Source: Agriotes lineatus
Taxonomy: Eukaryota; Arthropoda; Insecta; Coleoptera; Elateridae
Direction of reading: 5' to 3'
DNA: 64,000 bases
Assembly: GCA_940337035.1 (NCBI GenBank)
Contig: CALNHX010003578.1
Span: forward strand, 62,001-126,000
Numbering within the stretch: position 1 is the first letter of the stretch; each line of letters starts with the position of its first letter. Below, piece by piece: positions 1-11,003 of this stretch. The notes beneath the pieces were generated by a model. It was not told the origin of the DNA. It saw only the letters and a list, made by a program, of their open reading frames with translations, and did not search any database. A program made the translations under genes and the position numbers.

Positions 1-89
1 CTGTCGAGCTGTCTGCGTAGAGTAACAGCAGCCTCTCGACAGTGTTGCAGGTTAATTTGTATGATGTTTAGTCCAGGTTGGGAGGACAT
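1..89 (-). CDS. LINE ORF2 start (apurinic-type endonuclease N-terminus), runs off window
   Basis: Reading the minus strand from an ATG at 89 gives a frame that stays open to the window edge and contains LNIIQINLQHCREAA. This is the usual first strand and helix of the endonuclease/exonuclease/phosphatase domain that begins ORF2 of many insect non-LTR retrotransposons. It starts 15 bases after the ORF1 stop at 105-107, the expected ORF1-ORF2 arrangement. ORF2 normally continues through endonuclease and reverse transcriptase. Only the first 29 codons are here, so nothing can be said about integrity. The clade (R1, LOA or I-like) is not decided. Confidence 0.7.
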   Translation of the reverse strand, partial: MSSQPGLNIIQINLQHCREAAVTLRRQLD

Positions 90-104
90 GAGGTCGACAA
101 TAAA

Positions 105-1208
105 TTATTCGACCTCGGTGTCCGACCCGGACCCTAAAAGCATACTCATCAGCTCCCTCTCCTCCTCAAGAGTATCCATGGGGGTGGGGAGTTGTGAGGC
201 TTCTACTTCGGATGGCTGCTGTGGTAGCAGCCGCTCTCCTACTGGCGATGGAGGGGTATCCGAGGACGCACCCTGCTCTGTAACAGAAAGAGGTTTAGGG
301 GTATCCGTAGACGCACCCTGCCTTAAGGGGTTGGAGTCTGGAACTGCATCTCCAGGCCTCTGAATTTTTAATTTTAGAGTTGTAAACTGATAGTGCAGTT
401 TACTACCTCTACTTTTGACTGCTGTTTCAGCCTCCTGGTTTAGCCCAAAAACTAGGAGTCTGCCAACGGGCTCCTCCTTTTCGGCTGTGTGGAAGAGGGG
501 CCAGTCCCGAACACCTATCCCGGGGTTCTGCACTGCCAGTCGGCAAATAACAGTCTCCGTAGGTTCAGGTTTCCCTGGAATCCACAGAGCTGCCTTCGCC
601 AGCCTGGGCAGCCGATCCACCTGGACGACATTCAGACGGGCGCCCTCCCATAAAGTGGGCAGGTTTGACACTGCCTCTGTTAGCCACTTCAGAGTCTGGT
701 CATCCTCACAGGTGATTCTAAGAATCTCCCCGGAGTACTGCCAGCCCTTGAAAGTGGGTGGAATTTGGCCTTCGGCTAGGGCGAACATGTGATTGTCCAG
801 AGCCACTAGCAATTGAGCTTTTATTATGTCCGCTTGGACCTGGGTGATCTTGCCGAGGGGGGTCCTTAGATCCACGATGGCCACGCGGAGGTGCCTCGTA
901 AGGGCCTCTTTGTAACCACCTACCCTTTCGGTTACTTTTTGGTCTGGCTTGACCTTCTTTTTCGGATTAGAGGTGGAGGGTGTGCTTCCATCCGATCTAA
1001 TCCTTTTGCTTGTGGAAGGTGTAGGCCTACCGGAACCAACCGCCTTGGGGCTAGCTCTAGGAGCCAGTCCCTGGGTAGTGGTTGAGGATGACCCACGTCC
1101 CTTTCCACTTCTGTCTTTCATTTGGCCTGAACCTGCCACCTTAGGGTTAGCTTCGGGAGCCAGCCCTTGGGTGGAGGTAGAGGCCGTAGCGCCGGAGTTT
1201 GAGCACAT
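105..1208 (-). CDS. LINE ORF1 protein with DUF4780-type domain
   Basis: An open frame of 367 codons. Residues 1-90 are Ser/Thr/Gly/Pro-rich and contain a duplicated motif (TQGLAPEANPK and TQGLAPRASPK). A basic stretch PKKKVK follows. Residues about 100-265 form a globular domain with ALDNHMFALAEGQIPPTF, GWQYSGEILRITCED and WIPGKPEP, the signature I associate with DUF4780, common in insect retroelement ORF1 proteins. The last 100 residues are Pro/Ser-rich and acidic (DTLEEERELM). In known LINEs the ORF1 product binds element RNA and forms the transposition particle; that role is inferred here from position just upstream of an endonuclease start. The frame has no break, so this copy may be fairly young. 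Confidence 0.75.
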   Translation of the reverse strand: MCSNSGATASTSTQGLAPEANPKVAGSGQMKDRSGKGRGSSSTTTQGLAPRASPKAVGSGRPTPSTSKRIRSDGSTPSTSNPKKKVKPDQKVTERVGGYKEALTRHLRVAIVDLRTPLGKITQVQADIIKAQLLVALDNHMFALAEGQIPPTFKGWQYSGEILRITCEDDQTLKWLTEAVSNLPTLWEGARLNVVQVDRLPRLAKAALWIPGKPEPTETVICRLAVQNPGIGVRDWPLFHTAEKEEPVGRLLVFGLNQEAETAVKSRGSKLHYQFTTLKLKIQRPGDAVPDSNPLRQGASTDTPKPLSVTEQGASSDTPPSPVGERLLPQQPSEVEASQLPTPMDTLEEERELMSMLLGSGSDTEVE

Positions 1209-1380
1209 CCTGTTAATAGCAGCTTGTGTTTGTAACTAAATACCGGGTTTCAAAAAGGTTCAACCAAGTTCAATGCTTTGCTTATAAATTTTCTCTGAAA
1301 AGTTTCATAACATTCTGCAAAACGCGCCAGATGCTATTCCTGATTCAATTATAATATGGTATTTCATTTTTTTGTAATTC

Positions 1381-3623
1381 GGAAGAAGCCAAAGAGCAGG
1401 TACCAAAGGACCAATCCCCCTCATTCCCAAAAAACCAGCAACAAGGGACTATCGTTGAAGTGAGAGGTAAGGAATTATTGTGGTTTATGGTATTTGTACA
1501 TTTCATGCATACGTTACTTTCCCCAGTGGAAAAGCAAGACTGTATGGCAGTAGAAGATGTGATAAATTTCGAACCTGAAATAAATTATGGACCGAGTGCT
1601 TTTTCCGCTGAGTCGGATAATGAGCCCTACTCACCAGATCACTCCGAATATGCACCATCAAGTCCTTCGAGCGAATCAGACACTGAAACTGAAAACCGAA
1701 ATAATACAAAAAACACAAAGATCAACAAAAAAAACAGACGTGCCTAAAAACGCAGCAGAAATGGCAAAACGTAATGTAACTTTAGATTCTGCCATGGGTA
1801 ACAGAAAACTAGAGGGTATGGAGGAATTTCCCACCAGAACGGACAAACCTAGAAAAAGAATAAAGGATCCTACAAATTGGAGTCGAAATGTGTCAAAGAG
1901 AAGAAAACTACGTGGAGAGAACTATGTTTCATTAAAAGGCAAGTTTGTACCTGGAACATCATTAAAAGATCCGTGTCCACCAACTTGTAGGCGTAGATGT
2001 TCGGAGAAGATTTCGGAAGACGAAAGACTTAATATTTTTCAGAATTACTATAACTTAGACTCTTACGAAAGGCAAAGGGACTTCATCCACAGTAACACAG
2101 AAAAACATAAGAAAAAATGTACCACTAAGCTGAATTCCAAACGTGACAGCACCATTTTATTTTTTTTACCCAAGAGTGATCGCAAACTTCAAGTTTGTAA
2201 AAAGGTGTTTATTAGTACTCTTGGAATACGCAAGGGTATTGTGGATATTGCGATGAAAAAAAGAACCGAAGGCAATGTTAGTTCTTCTGATAGAAGAGGA
2301 AAACACGTTAAGAGAGCTACATCCGCTGAAGTGCTTCAAGCAATTAGGAATCACATTGAGAAGTTCCCAGTGATGGCTTCTCATTATTGCCGCGAAAACA
2401 CCCAAAGAAAATATTTATATCCAGATTTGAATATTACCATAATGTACGAAATGTATAAAAAAGAATGTGAACAGCGAAATACCGAAACCGGAAGTGGAGC
2501 TATGTACAGAAAGGTATTTTGCGAAGAATATAATTTGGGATTTTTTCGACCAAGAAAAGATCAGTGTCGATTGTGCATGACCTATAATACCCCTGGTACT
2601 GACCAAAACAGTTTAGAAACTGACTACCAAGCGCACATAGCTGCCAAGAACAGAGCGCGACAAGAAAAGATATCTGACAAAGAAAATGCGGCTATGTCTG
2701 ACGGAAAAATTCTATGTTGCAACTTTGATCTGCAACAAGTACTTTTAGTACCAAGTGATAAATCCAATAATGCTTTGTTTTATGTACAGCGACTTAAAAC
2801 ATACAACTTTACAATCTATAACACCGTCTCTCATCAAGGTGACTGCTTTATCTGGAGTGAAGTGGAAGGGAAAAGAGGCAGTTGCGAAATTGCGACTTTC
2901 CTTTATTCTTACATCAAGTCTTTGCCGGATACAGTTGAGCATATTGTATGCTACAGCGATAGATGTGGTGGTCAAAATTTGAACAAATTTGTAGCAGCTA
3001 TGTGCTTGAAAGTCGTTCAAGAAATACCTCATTTAAAAGAAATAGATCTGAAGTTTCTGGTCAAAGGTCATAGTGAAATGGAGTGTGATTCGATCCATGC
3101 TGCTATAGGTACCGAATTTAAAAGAGTTGGCAAAGTCAACATTCCTTCTGATTGGAAAACAATAGCAAGATCTGCTCGTAGAAAGGGGGATAAGCCGTAC
3201 ATAGTGCACGATATTGTACATAAAAATATTCTGAATTGGAAGAAGCATGCTGGCCGGGCATTTATTTTCCGAAAGGAAGATACTAGTAGGAACGCAGTTC
3301 ACTGGCAAAAAATGTCTTGGCTGAACTTTTCAAAAAATTTACCCAACGTCATCCGTTTCAAAGAAAACTTCGATGACGAATTCAGACAACTTAACTGCCA
3401 AAGAAAAACACGCACAACTTCAGCCACTTTTCTAGAACCCTTATATCTTGGACAGCTAAGTCTCAAGAAAGAAAAGTACAACGCTCTCGTTTCTTTATTC
3501 CAAATGAAGCCTCCTGCTCTTGCAGTTGAATTTCAACCATTCTACCAAAATCTGCCTTGTCAGGGAGCTAAACGAAATAGAGGGATAGAAGTATCTTCCG
3601 ATTCTGACGTAGGCAGTGATTAG
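1381..3623 (+). pseudogene. DUF7869-type gene, probable transposase relative, one frameshift
   Basis: The main frame, 1587-3623, holds a Cys-rich N-terminal block (CPPTCRRRCSEKISEDE), EEYNLGFFRPRKDQCRLC near 2525-2580, then YSDRCGGQNLNKF near 2950 and GHSEMECDSIHAAI near 3065. The last two are the hallmark of the DUF7869 family, whose spaced acidic residues suggest an RNase H-like fold; transposase activity is inference. An acidic N-terminus (MAVEDVINFEPEINYG) lies in another frame and joins the main frame if one A is removed from the A8 run at 1727-1734. A 60-bp intron fits at 1467-1526 (donor gtaagg, acceptor cccag), linking a short upstream exon from about 1381. The gene ends with a run of Ser/Asp. 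No terminal repeats were found. A further small relative lies at 38917-39090. Confidence 0.65.
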
Positions 3624-5898
3624 TGATTATGAACTGTGAACATACTTGAAGAATTCTTATTTTATTGTAAGTGTCTTCAACACGGTAACTTTTGTTTTAT
3701 TGAAAGAAGCTTTTGCTAAAAATAGATATCTTGTTTGTTTGTGCTAAAAGTAGATATATCACTTCACTTTTTTTTAAATAAACGTGTATTTCCGTTAAAA
3801 AAATGTTTGGTTTATAACCCCTTAAAATGTGTTTTTTTGATATTAAAGTTTGATTTTGCTAAAATAATTTGCTGTATTTTTTTTAGACTTGCAAACTTGA
3901 AACCAATTTTCTGGAAAATGGGTTTTTTGAGTTACCTAGTTGTAGCATTAAGGGGGCGATATGTAAATGGTATAATACATTGACTATGGACATCACAAAG
4001 ATATCATTTCAGAAATATAAGAATGTAGTTATTTCAAAATTTATGGCGGTGTAAAATTAAAAAAAAATTAAAATTAAGTACTTACCTGTGATAATAATCT
4101 CTTAACTTCAAACGATAAACTACGATAATTTGTGCTGAGAGTGATTGTACTTAAATTTTTTAAATTTATAGATACATATACATTTTGCAATGAATATAAA
4201 TCTATAATTCAGTTGTGTTTAATTTTTATTTTGTATTCCTTGGTAAAAGCGGAATTTAGGGTTAGGTGGAAGAACAGGTTCGCAGCTTCGCGAATCTGAA
4301 TCTCGCCCGGGTTAATAAATAAATGAACTGTATTATTTTGATTGTATAATGTGTGACAAATAAAGGCCTTTATTATTATTATTATTATTATTATATTCGG
4401 AATTTCGTTCAAACGTATTTGACAAAATCTGGAAGGAAGGTGGATATGTTTCCGAAAAATATGCCTTCACAAAAATTTACTAGTTAAAGCATTTATTAAA
4501 CGGTATTCAGATCAGTTGTCTATGCGAATGAGCCAAAATATTAAATGTGCACGGGCTTCAGTTTCTGCTCAAACAATCTCTGCAGGATCTCCCTGCAACA
4601 AATATATTATTGTGATACACTAAAGGTGGTTGAAAGATAAAAATATAAAAATAATAAATTTGGAAGATTACTACAATCAAATCTTGAAGTGTTTGGATAA
4701 AATTGGTTGTTAATTTTGAAATGAATAATGAAATTTAATTGAGACAATGAGTGAGGTAATTTGATAATGAAATAACATTTGAGTATACAAATTTGATGGT
4801 TGAGCTTAATTTTAATAAAGTTCAAGCCAAGGTTACAATTGACAAATGTATTTGTTAGAATGATAAGAATTAATAGCATGTAATAATAGGATATTTAAAA
4901 TAAATAAGTGTGCAATAAGAATTGTATCTAACAGAAATGAACATTTTGTTTAATTAGTTACTGAAATAACTCATGAAAAATATACATGTATTTTTGAAAT
5001 AACGAATTTTGGAAAATAAAAAAAATGGGAAATTAATGCCTTAATTTGTATCATTGTCCGGTACATGCAAATTAAAAGGGGTTGGCAACAAATCTGCATG
5101 GTATGATGGACGAAAGTGTAAATTGGAACTAATACAGACATACAATCAGTGAAGAGATTGTACAAATACAGTGAATTGGAAAAAAATAATACAGAAGGTT
5201 ACATTATTTGAAGAGATTTGGATTTATTGATACATACAAGATATTATTGGAGATTCTTACAAGTAACTGATTGATTTGGATAATTTTTGTGGGTATTGCT
5301 GACATCGGACTATCTGCAGAATAAACAAGGTTAGATTTGCATCATCATAATACTGACACTTACCGGGAGTCGATTGGTGTGACGGTGACGTTTGTAAGGA
5401 AGCAGGACTGGATTATGGGAATAGTAGGAGTTATTGACAGGATAGATGCAGTTGGAGGGTTGACAGATCATCATAGTTGTCACTATTTGGGGAGTAAGCG
5501 GTAGGTGTTGCAGACTATCGACATTGGAGGCTGTAGTTGGTAGGATACTAGCAGTGAAAGCTAGAGAAGTTCTAAGGTTTGTGTAAAGAATTTATAAAAG
5601 CATGAATAACAATCAGAAAAAGAAAGTGTGAAAATAAACTTAATACAGTACTTACGTAGGTGAAATGTAAAGTATAAGTGTCAATACCTGGATTGATTAG
5701 GTGTAAAAGTCAAGTTGACATTAAATGTCATTTAGTAGTCAAAGATTTTAAGAATACAATTAAAAATTCAATTAACAGATCACTAGATTGGCGAACCTCC
5801 CTGATAAGAGTACTCGAATAAAATAATTATTCAAAATACATAATTGAATTAAAGGGCTAACAAAAAGGAAGCTATTATATAAATATTAGCTGCTTAAT
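3624..5898. other. AT-rich stretch without recognisable gene
   Basis: No coding region could be supported. The only structured piece is an ATT-type microsatellite at about 4370-4394, preceded by aataaagg. This is the look of a LINE or SINE 3' tail, but no body was recognised. Short open frames here are AT-rich and show no family motifs. Confidence 0.6.
4370..4394 (+). repeat. (TTA)n microsatellite, possible retroelement tail
   Basis: About eight TTA/ATT units in a row follow gacaaataaaggcc. Many insect non-LTR elements end in simple trinucleotide tails, so this may mark the 3' end of a plus-strand element whose body is too short or diverged to recognise. Confidence 0.7.
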
Positions 5899-6899
5899 GT
5901 GGTGCTTGTTGTCACTACAATATATAATTACGATGAAACTAACTTATCAGATAATCCAGGAACTAAAAAAAGTGTATTTAGAAGAGGGGTGAAATACCCT
6001 GAGAGGGTGATGGACTCTACGAAAAGCTGTATATCCATTATGTTTTGCGGTTCAGCATCTGGCGACATGCTTCCAGCATATGTTGTATACAAATCCGATC
6101 ACCTATGGCCAACCTGGACAGAGGGAGGCCCACCAAAAACCAGATATAACCGTAGCAAGAGCGGCTGGTTTGGCGCATATACTTTCGCAGATTGGTTTGA
6201 AAGTACATTTATTCCACATATAAGAAAATTACCTGGAGATAAATTAATTCTTAGAGATAATTTAGCTAGCCATTTCAGTGAAACTGTCTTAAGATTAGCC
6301 GAAGAAAAGAATATAAAATTTTGTTGCTTTCCACCCAATGCTACTCGCCTAATTCAGCCATTGGACGTAGCATTTTTTTACGCCTTTAAAAAAATTCTGG
6401 GAGACAAATTTTACAATAATATAAGCACCAAATGAAGAAACAATCCCAGTGTCTAACAAAAGGTGCATTTCCAAAATTATTACTTAAGCTTTATAAAAAC
6501 TATATAAAACGCGTGAGCTTAAATCAGAAAATTTAGTGTCTGGATTTGAGAAATGTGGCTTTTATCCTTTTAATCCTGTTAGTGTTAGAAAGACTCCCTG
6601 ATTATAGTAAGAATCTGGAAGCAACGGATGTAGAGGCTAATGTGTCTTCTGCTGTAATTGATCTCAGAGGATGTGATAAACAAAGGATAATAAGAAAAAA
6701 GAAAAAGATACAGGTAGAAGCAGGAAAAAGTATTTCTGTTGAAGATTTGAATGGAAAAGCTGTAAATCAAGATGAAAATCAACATTATGAAGAGACATTA
6801 CCAAATGAAGGAAAAACTGATGAGAGTGATGACGAGACGAAAGAAGAAAATCGAGAAGAAAGTGATTACCACGACTTTTGTTTATGCAACGAGAACTGA
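5899..6899 (+). pseudogene. pogo/Tigger-type DDE_1 transposase, decayed
   Basis: Frame 5899-6435 reads through NYDETNLSDNPG (first catalytic Asp), a typical core (TKSCISIMFCGSASGDMLP, GWFGAYTFADWFE), LILRDNLASHF where the family usually has D-N-H, and PPNATRLIQPLDVAFF. Further parts are in other frames: AFPKLLLKLYKNYIKRV near 6465-6515 and SGFEKCGFYPFNPV near 6540-6580, the usual C-terminal landmark. An acidic tail ends at 6899. At least two frameshifts and a stop separate the pieces and no N-terminal DNA-binding half was found, so the copy is dead. The family cuts and pastes its element at TA sites in the nucleus. Terminal repeats were not identified. Confidence 0.8.
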
Positions 6900-7195
6900 A
6901 ATCTTTTCAAAAACCCATACAATAATTTTTTCTATGAAAATGTTTAGTTATTTAATGATCAGAGTATTTTTTTTTAATTTAGTTAGCAGTACACCTAAGT
7001 GTTTTTATGTTTATTTGTTTGATTGTGTTCCAAATAAAACATCAGAAAGTATTACGTTTTTTAATAAACCGTATATTTGTATCTTTTTAACTAATATCTG
7101 GAGGGTCTGCAGGGGTTCAGAGCCTTAAAAAATAGAAAATGTGTCCAATGGTGTAGATACTGGCCAGCATCTTTAAAAATCTGTAGAAAAAGAGG

Positions 7196-7236
7196 AGTGT
7201 TCAAAGTTGTAGGTATGGTAAGCAACTTTGAACACT
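7196..7236. repeat. perfect 14-bp inverted repeat
   Basis: AGTGTTCAAAGTTG at 7196-7209 is followed after 13 bases by its exact reverse complement at 7223-7236. A third half-site (gttcaaagttg) lies near 7366. It could be a terminal or subterminal motif of the neighbouring pogo-like copy, which is a guess. Confidence 0.7.
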
Positions 7237-7379
7237 AGCTTTTTTAAATTTTGCATTTGTTTTATGTGTAAGGTACTCTATACAGTTGTCTCCCTATGAC
7301 AGTAAATTTGTTTTGTTATTTATGTGCAATAGTTTTTAAGTACTGGACAAAAATATTCAAAAACTGTTCAAAGTTGTGG

Positions 7380-7650
7380 GGTTTTACGGTAGTTAAATAC
7401 TCTCAAAGGTATTTAATCACCTTTGTTTCTCCAAGAAATATATTTCCAACTAGTAAATACCTTTTGTGTAATTTTAAACGTCCAATACGTCATCATTTGA
7501 GTATATTTAAATACTTTGAGAATATTTAAATACTCTCAAAGTATTTAAATACTCTAAAAATATTTCAATAGACTAAAAGTATTTAAATACTTCCAAAGTA
7601 TTTAAATAAAAAAAGTATTTACAAATACAAATACTGCACAGCTCTGCTGG
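7380..7650 (-). repeat. clustered ATTTAAATACTTT motifs ending in a hAT-like terminus
   Basis: The palindromic core ATTTAAATACTYT recurs at least five times between 7500 and 7610, with related motifs from 7390. Read on the minus strand the block begins CAGAGCTGTGCAGTATTTG at about 7650. This resembles the end of a hAT-type element followed by subterminal transposase-binding repeats. The matching opposite end was not found. Confidence 0.45.
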
Positions 7651-7924
7651 GGGGGAGGGTTGATACATGGTTAAAATCCGCGCCAAATCATAGCCAGCTT
7701 CATCAGTTTCCGCTACCGCGTCAGCGGGTATGGATGAAGCTGGCCATGGCCAAATATAGCTAGTTACTCGCGAGACCGCTAGGATATGTTGTCGCCGGCA
7801 ATTCCTTGCAATGTACCTTCCAGTCATATAACGTGCGCTGGAAGTTTGCCAACGAAAAGTGTTTTTGATCAACTCATCATTATTTTTACTAGTTATTTAT
7901 GTATTGTACATCATACATATCAGA

Positions 7925-8363
7925 TAAAACAAGAAAGAGCTTACAGAATAGTTATTCGCGACCTACATCACTCAATCCCCCTCCAAGACATCAAGGATGA
8001 ACTACATAGACTAGGACATCCTGTAGGAAGCTTAATAAACATCCGACATAGAGTAAGCAAAGATGCATTGCCAATGTTTTTTGTTGACCTCGAGCCCCAG
8101 CCAAACAATACAGAAATCTATAAAGTGGAATTTATACAAAAGTCAGAATAGAAGCACCTCGTATCAAGAACAACATAATACAGTGTTCACGTTGCCAAGC
8201 CTATGGCCACTCCAAGGCCTACTGAGCTAAGTCCTACAACTGCGTCAGATGTGAAGGACTCCACGACAGTAAAACCTGCAAAAAAGATAGGAATACCCCC
8301 GCCACATGTGCCCTTTGCAATGGCGACCATCCCGCTAATTACATAGGATGTTCTGTATATAGA
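7925..8363 (+). pseudogene. Jockey-clade LINE ORF1 (gag-like), 3' half broken
   Basis: The frame to 8151 carries YRIVIRDLHHSIPLQDIK and LPMFFVDLEPQPNN, the PRE_C2HC domain of insect Jockey-like gag proteins. Downstream in shifted frames are three zinc-knuckle pieces: CSRCQAYGHSKAY, CVRCEGLHDSKTC and CALCNGDHPANYIGC. The family protein binds element RNA. The copy has stops at 8151 and within the knuckles, has no clear start, and ends where the left arm of the MULE begins at 8364. An RT fragment of the same clade lies beyond the MULE, but the intervening ORF1 tail and endonuclease are missing, so one original element is possible but unproven. Confidence 0.85.
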
Positions 8364-9886
8364 GTCAAATATCAGTCAACTGCCTATAAGGCGGCTGTAT
8401 TACTAAATACCAGCCTTGTCAATTTTTTGTCATTTTTTTTGTGTTTATATTTTTTTTAGTTTTTTTTTGTTTTTTATATTTTTGTTGTATTTGTTTTTAT
8501 AGCTCACAGAACAATAATACGAATATAGAGAACACCCTAATAAGGTACCTACTTACAAAGATCTAAAAGGTGGATAAATTTACAATATTTACGTAATATG
8601 CGATGTTAGTTGCATATTTTACAATATTCAGTTACGAATATATGTATATAATATATAAATGAAATTTTTATTGATTAATTTGGCAATTTTGAGCAATACC
8701 TCGTATGTACTCGATGACATTTCGGTTTTTGTAATCTCTTATTTAGAAATTGTGCAACATTTCGACGACTTTATGGTAGATGGGACTTTTAAAATCGCCC
8801 CGAATTTGTTTCAACAGATACATGTTATACTAGCAAAGAGATATGGAGGGCTACATCCTGTTTTTTATGCGCTTTTGCCAAATAAATCAAGAGAAACGTA
8901 TGATAATTTATTTGAAACAATGAAAACGCTAGCCCCAACATTAAATCCAAGGTCAATTACATCAGATTTTGAAATGGCTGCTTTTAAAAGCCGGCAAAAT
9001 AACTTTCGGCAAACTGAAAGTCGAGGATGTGTTTTTCACCTACCGAAAAACTTGAAAAAACAATTGAACGAAGCACATTTAATTACCCGTTATAACAATG
9101 ACGCAGACTTTGCATTACATGCCAGAATGATCATTGGTTTGGCATTTGTCGCAATGCAAGATATGCAAAACGCATTAAATGAGTTGTCTGATATTTTGCC
9201 TGGCGACTTGATACATTGATTGGTTCGAGGACAATTACATTGGTCGTTTAAACCGCAGGGGAAATGGACGGCGTCAACCCATGTTTCCACATGAGATGTG
9301 GAATATGTATAACAGAGTGCTAGATTTACAAGATCGTAACAACAATCATGCTGAAGCAGCCCATCAACGTTTACAAATGGAGCTTGGTGTAGATCACCCT
9401 ACAATATGGAGATTGATTGATGGTTGACGGAAAGTCCAAGCGAATCGAGATATTTATTACGAACAGCTTGTTGCAGGACATGCTCCACCCCAAAAACTTC
9501 AAAGATATAGGGATGCCGACGATCGTATCCTGAGAATCGTAAGAGATTACGAAAACCGGAATGTCATCGAGTACATACGAGGTATTGCTCAAAATTACCA
9601 AATTAATCAATAAAAATTTCATTTAGATATGATATACATATATTCGTAACTAAATATTGTAAAATATGCAACTAACATCGCATATTACGTAAATATTGTA
9701 AATTTATCCACCTTTTAGATCTTTGTAAGTAGGTTCCTTATTAGGGTGCAAGCTACAAAAACACAAAAAAATTATAAAAAACTAAAAAAAATATAAATAA
9801 AAAAATTGCCAAAAAAAAATTGGCAAGGCTGGTATTTGGTAATACAGCCGCTCTATAGGTACATTTTGCGTTGACTGATATTTGAC
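8364..9886 (+). mobile_element. Mutator-like (MULE) element with about 350-bp inverted arms
   Basis: The left arm 8364-8741 and the right arm 9540-9886 are inverted copies with some indels. Both hold T/A-rich tracts, a block beginning CGGCTGTATTAC and the stretch ending in GTAATCTCTT. Long terminal inverted repeats are usual for MULEs. The transposase lies between and runs into the right arm. No clear 8-10 bp target duplication was seen outside the arms. The outermost match GTCAAATATCAGTCAAC is shared by both ends, so I place the ends there. The element interrupts the Jockey ORF1 copy. Confidence 0.7.
8742..9612 (+). pseudogene. MULE transposase, N-terminal half missing
   Basis: From 8742 the frame reads HFDDFMVDGTFKIAPNLF, YALLPNKSRETYDNLF, ITSDFEMAAF and GCVFHLPKNLKK. 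This is the MULE catalytic domain (DGTF and TDFE carry the first two acidic residues). It stops at 9217. One base out of frame it continues as WFEDNYIGRLNRRGNGR, FPHEMWNMYN and a C-terminal part with one in-frame stop near 9425, ending at a TAA at 9610-9612. The zinc-finger (FLYWCH-type) N-terminus is absent; in its place lies the left arm, an inverted copy of the 3' end. MULE transposases act by cut and paste and need both halves, so this copy is inactive. Confidence 0.85.
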
Positions 9887-9936
9887 TTAGTTGATTTATC
9901 ATGTGCTGAAAGCGTTCTGTATTGACACATCCAGCT

Positions 9937-10030
9937 GTTCCGGCGGCCACTTGTCCCGGCGGCCACTTGTCTCGCGGCCAGTTGTCCCGGCGGTCACTTG
10001 TCCCGGCGGCCACTTGTCTCGCGGCCAGTT
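9937..10030. repeat. GC-rich minisatellite, 47-bp higher-order unit
   Basis: Six subunits of 16, 16, 15, 16, 16 and 15 bp are variants of GTCCCGGCGGCCACTT. The 16-16-15 trio is repeated exactly twice (94 bases). The base composition is far from the AT-rich surroundings. It lies just outside the right MULE arm. Confidence 0.9.
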
Positions 10031-10055
10031 GTCCTAGACCGTAATATACAACCGT

Positions 10056-11003
10056 GTGCTTGCTATTTCTCACTTCCCCACTCAATGGAAATTCGCTTTA
10101 ATAATCATGATCGCGAAACCTGGGAAAGCTCCGCAGGAAGCCGCCTCTTATCGGCCGATAAGCCTATTACCTTTGCTATCCAAAATCTTTGAACGTTTGC
10201 TGCTACACAGAATCAACCCCAACACCAGTTCGGCTTACGCGAAGGACATTCAACCATCCAGCAATGTCACAGAATAGTCAACTACATTAAAGAAACATTC
10301 GAAGAGAAAAAAATGTGTGCCTCTATTTTTGGATATCCAACAAGCTTTCGACAAGGCATTGCGAGTTGTTATATAAAATCAAAAGAAAGCTTTACCACCA
10401 AACTGTCTTAAAATCCTATCTAACTCAAAGACACTTCCAAGACCAGTACGAGAGTACACTATCAAACTACCATACTATCAGCTCCGGTGTTCCGCAGGGA
10501 GGTTTCCTCGGTCCTTTCCTCTATCTTCTCTATACTGAAGACATTCCAACCACAGATAATACCTTAAGTGCTACTCTAAAAAGCTCCAGTCACACCTAAA
10601 TCTCTTGCAAAACTGGCTCGATCAGTGGCGGATCAAAGTAAACAGCAATAAATCAACTCAAATTACTTTTACTACCAAACACTCTACTTGCCCTCAAGTC
10701 ACCATTGACAATCAGCCCATCCCAATAAAAACTGAAGTGAAATACTTAGGACTTCACCTTGACCAGAGGCTAACTTGGAAAGCTCATACAAAAGCTAAAA
10801 GACAGCAACTCAATCTAAAGAGAAAAATTTTGAATTGGCTAATTGGACGTAAATCCCAACTGACTATAGAAAGCAAGCTGTGCTATACAAAGTCATCTTA
10901 ACACCTGTATGGTCCTACCAACCAACTCATTGCCAACCTCTACTCCCGTCAGCCTGTGGCTAGAAGATTGAATAAACAATGGCCAGAAGACCTCATTGAG
11001 TGA
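10056..11003 (+). pseudogene. Jockey-clade LINE reverse transcriptase, active-site motif deleted
   Basis: Recognisable in shifting frames: FPTQWKFALIIMIAKPGK and SYRPISLLPLLSKIFERL (RT fingers), FLDIQQAFDK-like residues near 10325-10345 (motif A), SSGVPQGGFLGPFLY near 10480-10515 (motif B), LLQNWLDQWRIKVNSNKS, VKYLGLHLDQRLTWK and the terminal RLNKQWPEDLIE at 10965-11000. The (F/Y)ADD motif C expected after SAT near 10570 is missing: the sequence jumps straight to the LQSHLNLLQ part. With several frameshifts the copy cannot make active enzyme. The family copies element RNA into DNA at a nicked target. Confidence 0.85.

Noticed and set aside
9753..10085. 110-codon minus-strand frame over the GC-rich minisatellite
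   Set aside because: Driven by the tandem repeat and A-tracts; no motif.
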